Source of the DNA: Lachnospiraceae bacterium UBA1683
GTDB lineage: Bacteria > Bacillota > Clostridia > Lachnospirales > Lachnospiraceae
NCBI GenBank assembly: GCA_002320245.1
Contig: DCKD01000063.1
Coordinates: forward strand, 1-47,333
Length of the DNA stretch: 47,333 bases
Reading direction: 5' to 3'
Shown piece after piece: positions 42,356 through 47,333 of the stretch. The number at the start of each line of letters is the position of its first letter. The first letter of the stretch is position 1. Both the position numbers and the translations under genes were made by a program. The notes under the pieces are model-generated. The model was not told the DNA's origin. It searched no databases and was given only the letters and a program-made list of their open reading frames with translations.

Positions 42356-42516
42356 AGTGCACTGGCACATTCATAACTGAATTAATTGTGTAGAATGAAT
42401 ATTCATCCCGCAAGGCGAAGGAATGAGGCGCAGCGGTGGCTACGTCGATTGACGCCAACACAACATATGGATATTCAGGCAAGCAATTAGTCTGTTAATG
42501 AATGTGTCAGTACACC
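42356..42516. mobile_element. MITE-like element, 161 bp, with imperfect terminal inverted repeats
   Basis: The left end AGTGCACTGGCACATTCAT (42356-42374) is mirrored by the right end, whose reverse complement is GGTGTACTGACACATTCAT (42498-42516). Similarity continues inward (AACTGAATTAATTG against AACAGACTAATTG). An inner inverted repeat GAATATTCAT/ATGGATATTC (42397-42406, 42467-42476) and GGCG/CGCC bring the whole element into one long hairpin. There is no coding capacity. Clear target-site duplication was not seen. Confidence 0.7.
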
Positions 42517-42525
42517 AGAACGGTT

Positions 42526-42912
42526 TCACGCCAACATCCCGCCAAGCATTCCACCGCCCGCGCACATCAGGAGGGTTGTCAATACATTTGCTCCATTGTC
42601 CTGCAGCGAATGGTAAATGCCAAGTGAAATCAACAGTAAAAGTGCAAAATAACAGACTCCTACTGTCAGTCCCCAGAGAAATTTTTTCGTCTGATTCAGT
42701 TTCCCGATAATAAATCCGCCTACAAATGTAGAAATCACGTAAATTGCCAGAATCCCGGCAGATACCTTTTTCTCATCCAGATTCAGTTTATACAGCAAAG
42801 CTGCCAGAATCAGCAGCAACACACCGGTTACCACATAGGAACACAGTAACGATTTCAAAAGGCAGACCGCCTGTGTCTGTCGATTTGTTCCATGATTTGA
42901 TTTCTTTTCCAT
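42526..42912 (-). CDS. Small membrane protein, TIGR04086-like
   Basis: A 128-aa protein with four predicted membrane helices (about 18-40, 50-70, 80-98, 108-128) and a short charged N-terminus. Its conserved small-residue segments are STFVGGFIIGKL and CAGGGMLGGML. It matches the family of small membrane proteins found next to SCIFF clusters in Clostridia; the assignment is from memory of position and pattern. GGAG lies upstream of the ATG. A MITE-like element begins about 10 nt after its stop codon, and a single end of the same element is 70 nt upstream of its start. The function is unknown. Confidence 0.8.
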   Translation of the reverse strand: MEKKSNHGTNRQTQAVCLLKSLLCSYVVTGVLLLILAALLYKLNLDEKKVSAGILAIYVISTFVGGFIIGKLNQTKKFLWGLTVGVCYFALLLLISLGIYHSLQDNGANVLTTLLMCAGGGMLGGMLA

Positions 42913-42982
42913 TCCGCATCCGCTCCATTCATTTTTCCCAGAGCGCCGGCACGCTCACTTTTAACAAGGAATTCTGCTAATC

Positions 42983-43001
42983 GTGAATGTGTCAGTGCAC
43001 T
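42983..43001. repeat. Solo terminal repeat of the MITE-like element
   Basis: The reverse complement is AGTGCACTGACACATTCAC, matching the left end at 42356-42374 in 17 of 19 bases. No second end is next to it. Together the two flank the TIGR04086-like gene. Confidence 0.75.
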
Positions 43002-43056
43002 AATATTGATACATTATATGAATATGAATGACATGCTATGCCTGTAAAGTATTTAA

Positions 43057-43184
43057 GTGTTCCATTTCTTAATTGTTTTATTTCTTAGGTGTTTCATTTC
43101 TTAATTGTTTTATTTTTTAGGTGTTTCATTTCTTAACTGTCTTATTTCTTAGGTGTTTTATTTTCTAATTGTTCTGTTCCTTTA
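43057..43184. repeat. Tandem array of a 16-bp unit (8 units, 128 bp) entering spoVT
   Basis: Units alternate between GTGTTTCATTTCTTAA and TTGTTTTATTTCTTAG, giving a 32-bp higher-order period, with the first six units well conserved and the last two decayed. The eighth unit contains the stop codon of spoVT, and a ninth degenerate unit (43185-43200) encodes its last residues. No spacers are present, so it is not a CRISPR array. Confidence 0.9.
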
Positions 43185-43727
43185 CTGTTCCATTTGCTTT
43201 CCAAGGAATCCGGCTGCGCTCATCGCAATTTTCTGCTCAACCTCCCCAAATTTTCTTTTTTCTTCTTTATTCAGAAGAATGACGCCGCCAATTACATCCC
43301 CCTCGCTGATAATGGGACAGATGATTTCCTCCCGATACAGATTTTCCCCATCCACAATTTGCACAAACTTTTTGCTGTCTGAAATTCCGGACAACAACTC
43401 TCTAGTCTGTAGGATTTCTCCCAATTCTTTACTGATATATTTATCCTGCAAATCCTTTTTTCCAGCTCCTGCGACAGCGATAATCTGGTCTGAATCCGTA
43501 ATGCATACCGTGCAATTCAGTGTTTGAGCCAGACTTTCTGAATAGAACTTTGCCATTGTCCCAAGCTCCCCAATCGGAGAGTATTTTTTCAAAATCACCT
43601 TTCCTTCCCGGTCCGTAAAGATTTCCAGCGGATCTCCTTCCCGAATCCGGAGTGTCCTGCGTATCTCCTTTGGAATAACAACCCGTCCCAAGTCGTCAAT
43701 ACGACGCACGATTCCTGTTGCCTTCAT
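43182..43727 (-). CDS. spoVT: Stage V sporulation protein T
   Basis: AbrB-family transcription factor that controls sigma-G dependent genes in the forespore. The 181-aa protein has the swapped-hairpin DNA-binding domain (MKATGIVRRIDDLGRVVIP, then KEIRRTLRI; about 1-50) and a C-terminal GAF-like domain (about 55-181) with LNCTVCITDSDQIIAVAG. The length is standard. GGAGG precedes the ATG. A promoter resembling the sigma-G consensus lies about 50-80 nt upstream. The final codons (KQMEQ) lie in a degenerate unit of the tandem repeat that follows. Presence of spoVT supports a spore-forming ancestor. Confidence 0.97.
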   Translation of the reverse strand: MKATGIVRRIDDLGRVVIPKEIRRTLRIREGDPLEIFTDREGKVILKKYSPIGELGTMAKFYSESLAQTLNCTVCITDSDQIIAVAGAGKKDLQDKYISKELGEILQTRELLSGISDSKKFVQIVDGENLYREEIICPIISEGDVIGGVILLNKEEKRKFGEVEQKIAMSAAGFLGKQMEQ

Positions 43728-43775
43728 ACAACAATTCCTCCATTTTACGTATTTAGTGTTTTCTGTAAGTGCTGT

Positions 43776-43805
43776 TAGTATCTGTAATCTGAGGAATTCC
43801 TATAC
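43776..43805 (-). promoter_or_regulatory. Sigma-G-like promoter of spoVT
   Basis: On the minus strand GTATA (43801-43805), 18 nt, GATACTA (43776-43782). The sigma-G consensus in Bacillus is GHATR - 18 - CATWMTA, so both boxes fit except for one base. spoVT is a known sigma-G target in B. subtilis. Confidence 0.6.
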
Positions 43806-43828
43806 AATTTGTCAAAACGAAATACAAA

Positions 43829-43857
43829 TTTACAAATCTCCTGTCTTCTGCTAAAAT
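43829..43857 (+). promoter_or_regulatory. Promoter of pduL
   Basis: TTTACA (43829-43834), 17-nt spacer, TAAAAT (43852-43857), about 42 nt upstream of the pduL ATG. Confidence 0.55.
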
Positions 43858-43898
43858 TAAAGGAATAAATGACTCCGTCAGCAAAGAGGTGAATTTCT

Positions 43899-44540
43899 AT
43901 GAGGTTAAAAATTCCTATTGAAACTTCTGCCAGACATATCCATGTCTCTCAGAAAGATTTTGAAATATTATTTGGTTCCGAAGCGAAGCTTACATATACG
44001 AAGGAATTAAGCCAGCCCGGTCAGTATGCGTGTCAGCAGCGGCTGACAGTTGCAGGACCAAAAGGCAGGTTCGAACACGTAGTTATCCTCGGCCCGTTCC
44101 GCCCTGATACACAGGTGGAAGTTTCCGTTACCGACGCCAGAAAACTCGGTATCCCAAGCGTCATCCGTCAATCCGGAGATATCGAGGGAACGCCCGGCTG
44201 TACACTCATTGGCTCCTGTGGAAAGATAGAGTTGAAACAAGGTGTGATTGTCGCGAAACGGCATATCCATATGGCGCCGATTGACGCACTGCGCGCCCAT
44301 GTGAAAGACGGGGACATCGTATTTGTTATCACGACAAGCTACGAGCGTTCCCTGATTTTTTCGGATGTCGTTGTGCGCGTCAGCCCATCTTTCCGGCTTG
44401 CAATGCATGTAGATACCGACGAGGCAAACGCATTTGCCAATGAAAACAATCCAACCGGAGTTATCCTGAAGTTATTTGACGGACATACCTACAGTCTCCA
44501 GACATGGGCGGAGGAGCTGCAATCCGGGATTAACCGGTAA
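43899..44540 (+). CDS. pduL: Phosphate propanoyltransferase (PduL family)
   Basis: Converts acyl-CoA (propionyl- or acetyl-CoA) and phosphate to acyl-phosphate, which gives ATP through an acetate/propionate kinase. The 213-aa protein has the two PduL domains with zinc-binding histidines ARHIHVS (His13, His15) and AKRHIHM (His122, His124). There is no encapsulation peptide at the N-terminus and no microcompartment gene nearby, so it is probably the cytoplasmic housekeeping form. The site GAGG precedes the ATG. Its last codons and stop are in a short tandem repeat. No kinase gene is adjacent. Confidence 0.93.
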   Translation: MRLKIPIETSARHIHVSQKDFEILFGSEAKLTYTKELSQPGQYACQQRLTVAGPKGRFEHVVILGPFRPDTQVEVSVTDARKLGIPSVIRQSGDIEGTPGCTLIGSCGKIELKQGVIVAKRHIHMAPIDALRAHVKDGDIVFVITTSYERSLIFSDVVVRVSPSFRLAMHVDTDEANAFANENNPTGVILKLFDGHTYSLQTWAEELQSGINR

Positions 44541-44586
44541 ACTTAAGCTTTGCGGATTAGCCGGTAAGCTTTGCAGGATTAACCGT
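44527..44586. repeat. Short tandem repeat overlapping the pduL stop codon
   Basis: Three imperfect copies beginning GGATTARCCGGTAA (44527, 44554, and a shortened one at 44576) with AAGCTTTGC in the first two. The stop codon TAA of pduL (44538-44540) is inside the first copy. Confidence 0.75.
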
Positions 44587-44608
44587 GACCTTTTGCCCCC
44601 TATGATAC
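44585..44608. repeat. TTTTGMCCCTGGTATCAT-type repeat, copy 4
   Basis: GTGACCTTTTGCCCCC followed by TATGATAC, so the TGGTATC part is altered. Same orientation as copy 5, 145 nt away. Confidence 0.65.
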
Positions 44609-44752
44609 CGGATTGCTCCGCACTTCGTTCCCCCGCAATCCTCAAAACATTCGTAATCCGCACATTTTCCTCCGAAAAATGGCTACTTACTCATGTTTTT
44701 GACGGGGCCCAAGAGCAAAAATCCTCCTGCAAACAAGCTTGCGTCAGATTTT
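44609..44752. other. Non-coding spacer between repeat copies 4 and 5
   Basis: About 145 nt with no gene that I can support. It has a palindromic CAAGCTTG and GC-rich blocks similar in composition to the ilvE repeat patch. Confidence 0.45.
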
Positions 44753-44780
44753 GGACCTTTTGCCCCTGGTATCATTTCAT
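44753..44780. repeat. TTTTGMCCCTGGTATCAT repeat, copy 5
   Basis: GGACCTTTTGCCCCTGGTAT then CATTTCAT. The core matches copy 3 completely. It lies directly upstream of the MerR-methyltransferase gene. Confidence 0.85.
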
Positions 44781-44811
44781 TTTATAATATACAACACAAG
44801 GAGATGCAATA

Positions 44812-46026
44812 ATGAAACTGCCCGGCTACTACTCTTCCGGCGAATTTGCCCGAATGGCAAATGTTTCTGTCCGGACAATACGCTTTTATGACAAACAAAA
44901 CATTCTGAAACCGTCCTATGTCACCCCTGCCGGCGCCCGTTTTTACACCGACCGGGACTTTGCAAGGCTGCAGCAGATCCTGCTGTTAAAATATCTAGGA
45001 TTTTCACTGGAGGATATCCGTGAAATGACAATCAATGACACCGACTACCACTTCATGCTGAACGCGCTCAGCATGCAAAAACGGCTTATTCAGGACCGTA
45101 TCGAGCAAATGCAGCTTGTAGAAAGCGCGCTGAATGACACCGTAGACGCGATTCAGAAAGACCGCCAGATTGACTGGAGTCAGATGCTGGATTTGATTCA
45201 TCTGACCAATATGGAAAAAAGCCTGAAGTCCCAATACCAGAATGCGACAAATATTTCTGCAAGAATCCGCCTGCATCGGGACTATTCCGCAAACCCTCAG
45301 GGATGGTTTCCGTGGATTTTTGAACAATGCGAACTCGGATTGGGCTCCAACACCGACGCTGCAAATGACTCCATCAACCGCTCTGTGTTAGAAGTAGGCT
45401 GCGGAAACGGTGCACTGTGGCATGAAAACATATCCCATATTCCAGAATATGTGCATATCGTCTTATCTGATATATCCGAGGGGATGTTAAGGGATGCCCG
45501 CAGAAACCTCCCTCCAAACGATACAAGATTCACATTCCGTGCATTTGACTGCCAGAGAATCCCATACCCGGACGGATCCTTTGACCTGATTATCGCAAAC
45601 CATGTTCTGTTCTACTGTGATGACATCAACCGGGCATGTCTCGAAATCCGCCGTGTACTGAAACCAGATGGAACGTTTATCTGTAGTACATACGGCTCCG
45701 AGCACATGAAGGAAATCAGTGAACTTGTTCAGAAATTCGACAGCCGGATTGTACTCTCCGCCGATAAACTCTATGAACTCTTCGGTCTGGAAAACGGAGA
45801 ACAAATACTGCGGCCATGTTTTTCTAAAATCGAATGCCGCAAATACATAGACTCAATCGAATTAAGCCGGGCAGAGCCATTGATTGAATATATTCTTTCC
45901 TGTCATGGAAATCAAAACCAGATGCTGTTGGACCATTATAAAGATTTTCGTAACTTCGTTGAGAAGAAAATGAAAGATGGATTCCATATTACCAAAGATG
46001 CAGGCATATTCATATGCCGGAAATGA
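44812..46026 (+). CDS. MerR-family regulator fused to a SAM-dependent methyltransferase
   Basis: A 404-aa two-domain protein. Residues about 5-75 are a MerR winged helix (YYSSGEFARMANVSVRTIRFYD, quoted as the helix-turn-helix region), followed by a dimerising helix (about 78-118) and a linker. Residues about 165-380 are a class I methyltransferase with SAM motif I LEVGCGNGALW (193-203), DIS after the second strand, and the later FDLIIANHVLFYCDD and EIRRVLKPDGTFI. In MerR proteins the C-terminal domain normally senses the inducer, so here the substrate of methylation may be the inducer. That is an inference. An AAGGAG site precedes the ATG. The gene converges on rfbB, with repeat copy H between. 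Confidence 0.9.
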   Translation: MKLPGYYSSGEFARMANVSVRTIRFYDKQNILKPSYVTPAGARFYTDRDFARLQQILLLKYLGFSLEDIREMTINDTDYHFMLNALSMQKRLIQDRIEQMQLVESALNDTVDAIQKDRQIDWSQMLDLIHLTNMEKSLKSQYQNATNISARIRLHRDYSANPQGWFPWIFEQCELGLGSNTDAANDSINRSVLEVGCGNGALWHENISHIPEYVHIVLSDISEGMLRDARRNLPPNDTRFTFRAFDCQRIPYPDGSFDLIIANHVLFYCDDINRACLEIRRVLKPDGTFICSTYGSEHMKEISELVQKFDSRIVLSADKLYELFGLENGEQILRPCFSKIECRKYIDSIELSRAEPLIEYILSCHGNQNQMLLDHYKDFRNFVEKKMKDGFHITKDAGIFICRK

Positions 46027-46027
46027 A

Positions 46028-46088
46028 TAGGGGACTGTCCCTTTTGCAAAGGGGACTGTCCCCTATCAGAAGGGACATTCCCCTTTGC
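46028..46088. repeat. GGGGACAGTCCCC palindromic repeat, copy H
   Basis: TAGGGGACTGTCCC and GGGGACTGTCCCCTA around TTTTGCAAA, then ATCAGA and AGGGACATTCCCCTTTGC. It fills the gap between the convergent MerR-methyltransferase and rfbB genes, beginning 2 nt after one stop codon and ending 7 nt before the other. Confidence 0.95.
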
Positions 46089-46095
46089 ACATAAA

Positions 46096-47115
46096 TTATC
46101 TGTTTGCGTACATTTTCTCATAGTAGTTCTGGTATTCGCCGGAAATGATTGTCTCCCACCATTCCTTATTCTCCAGATACCATTTGATTGTCTTCTTAAT
46201 ACCGTCCTCAAATTTTGTCTCCGGCAGCCAGCCAAGTTCGTTGTGAATCTTTGTCGGATCAATTGCATAACGCATGTCGTGTCCCTTTCTGTCAGCGACA
46301 TGTGTAATCAGGCTTTCCGGTTTTCCTAATTCTTTGCAGATGATTTTTACGATTTCAATATTTGTCTTCTCATTGTGCCCGCCCACATTGTAAACTTCAC
46401 CGACGCGGCCATTATGGATAATCAAGTCGATTGCTTTACAGTGGTCTTCTACATACAGCCAGTCACGGACGTTGAGTCCCTCACCGTATACCGGCAGAGG
46501 CTTGTCGTTGAGCGCATTTGCAATCATCAGCGGAATCAGTTTCTCCGGGAAATGATATGGACCGTAGTTGTTGGAGCATCTGCTGATGGAAACCGGGAGT
46601 CCATATGTCCTGTGGTATGCCAATACTAACAAGTCTGCCCCCGCCTTAGATGAGCTGTACGGGCTGCTTGTGTGAATCGGTGTCTCTTCTGTAAAGAACA
46701 GGTCCGGTCTGTCAAGCGGCAAATCTCCATAAACTTCATCTGTAGATACCTGATGATATCTCTTGATACCATACTTACGGCATGCGTCCATCAATACAGC
46801 CGTTCCTTTGATGTTAGTGTCCAGGAACACTTCCGGGTTCTCAATAGAACGGTCTACGTGGCTTTCCGCTGCAAAATTCACCACCATATCCGGATGCTCC
46901 TCTTCAAACAATTTATAAACGGCCTCACGGTCTGTGATGCTTTCTTTTACAAATCGGAAATTCGGGTTGTCCATCACGGGTGCAAGTGTAGAAAGATTTC
47001 CTGCATATGTCAGGCAATCCAGACACACAATCCGATAATCCGGATACTTATTCAGCATGTGAAATACAAAGTTACTTCCGATGAACCCAGCTCCGCCGGT
47101 TACGATAATTGTCAT
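46096..47115 (-). CDS. rfbB: dTDP-glucose 4,6-dehydratase
   Basis: Makes dTDP-4-keto-6-deoxyglucose, the precursor of dTDP-L-rhamnose and other surface sugars. The 339-aa extended SDR has the NAD-binding GGAGFIGSN (7-15), the catalytic TDEVYGDL (125-132), and Tyr153-Lys157 in YSSSKAG. The late part (NVGGHNEKTNIEIV) is typical of RmlB. AAAGGAG lies upstream of the ATG. The other rml genes are not in the window; they may lie beyond its end. A candidate promoter with an imperfect inverted repeat lies upstream. Confidence 0.97.
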   Translation of the reverse strand: MTIIVTGGAGFIGSNFVFHMLNKYPDYRIVCLDCLTYAGNLSTLAPVMDNPNFRFVKESITDREAVYKLFEEEHPDMVVNFAAESHVDRSIENPEVFLDTNIKGTAVLMDACRKYGIKRYHQVSTDEVYGDLPLDRPDLFFTEETPIHTSSPYSSSKAGADLLVLAYHRTYGLPVSISRCSNNYGPYHFPEKLIPLMIANALNDKPLPVYGEGLNVRDWLYVEDHCKAIDLIIHNGRVGEVYNVGGHNEKTNIEIVKIICKELGKPESLITHVADRKGHDMRYAIDPTKIHNELGWLPETKFEDGIKKTIKWYLENKEWWETIISGEYQNYYEKMYANR

Positions 47116-47144
47116 AATCTTAATCTCCTTTACCTATTTCGGTT

Positions 47145-47207
47145 CTAAAATATACGTTACATGAACTTACAGATATAGTATAAAAGATGACGTAACGTAA
47201 GTTGCAA
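47145..47207 (-). promoter_or_regulatory. Candidate rfbB promoter with inverted repeats
   Basis: Minus-strand TTGCAA (47202-47207), 19-nt spacer, TATACT (47177-47182). ACGTTAC/GTAACGT and ACTTAC/GTAAGT inverted repeats lie on both sides of the -10 box and could be a repressor site. The spacer is longer than ideal. Confidence 0.4.
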
Positions 47208-47333
47208 GCACTTTTTGTAAATCATATCCATACTATATTCTTTCTTCTGACAAAAAAGCTCAAAATATTCAAAAAATTTGCCAATGACATTTGCTTATTC
47301 TCTACCATCTTAATCTCCATTCCGCCGCCTTCG
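47208..47333. other. Window edge upstream of rfbB
   Basis: AT-rich, no gene seen. Confidence 0.4.

Noticed and set aside
43057..43184. CRISPR-like direct repeats of 32 bp
   Set aside because: The copies are directly joined with no spacers, are very AT-rich and consist of 16-bp half units; no cas genes are present.

Overview
This window looks like a chromosomal, mostly housekeeping stretch of a low-to-mid GC, spore-forming Clostridia, most likely a member of the Lachnospiraceae. The indications are the comM-dprA-topA-codY gene order, a spoVT gene, a SCIFF peptide with its radical-SAM maturase next to secDF, a fused SecDF, HemZ, a CIRCE-controlled groESL and a T-box in front of the acetolactate synthase genes. 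This placement is inferred from gene families and order; no 16S rRNA or database search was available. Nearly all genes are on the minus strand. Only mgtE, a broken glycerate kinase, pduL and a MerR-methyltransferase fusion are on the plus strand.

Layout, 1-24 kb. efp, yqeG and a chorismate mutase-shikimate kinase fusion (0.1-2.1 kb) share a promoter at 2.3 kb. They are followed by a peptidoglycan amidase, guaB and groEL-groES with CIRCE. Then come a 104-aa unknown, codY, topA, dprA and comM. At 13.5-15.3 kb an M-box riboswitch precedes mgtE, which converges on a secreted, membrane-anchored unknown. ilvE and ilvBN (16.8-20.2 kb) follow, with a T-box leader. A zinc/manganese ABC transporter (20.7-23.4 kb) is tightly coupled to folA and thyA.

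Layout, 24-47 kb. A MarR regulator, a decayed glycerate kinase, hom and tRNA-Gly come next. They are followed by aspS-hisS-hemZ-MBL-relA-recJ (28.4-38.1 kb), a run centred on translation and stress. secDF-scfB-scfA and a TIGR04086-like membrane protein (38.3-42.9 kb) form the SCIFF/Sec cluster. spoVT, pduL, the MerR-methyltransferase fusion and rfbB end the window.

The most unusual content is between the genes. (1) Eight loci carry a palindromic repeat built on AAAGGGGACAGTCCCCTTT. It usually sits within a few bases of a stop codon, and its variants show compensatory base changes. (2) A second family has the core TTTTGMCCCTGGTATCAT and occurs at five places. (3) A 161-bp MITE-like hairpin lies at 42.4 kb, and a solo end of the same type lies on the other side of the neighbouring gene. 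(4) A 16-bp tandem array (about eight units) runs into the end of spoVT. (5) A short tandem repeat overlaps the pduL stop codon. (6) The glycerate kinase gene has lost two internal blocks. I found no complete transposase, phage, CRISPR array or obvious defence system. The repeat families are the best candidates for undescribed biology here.
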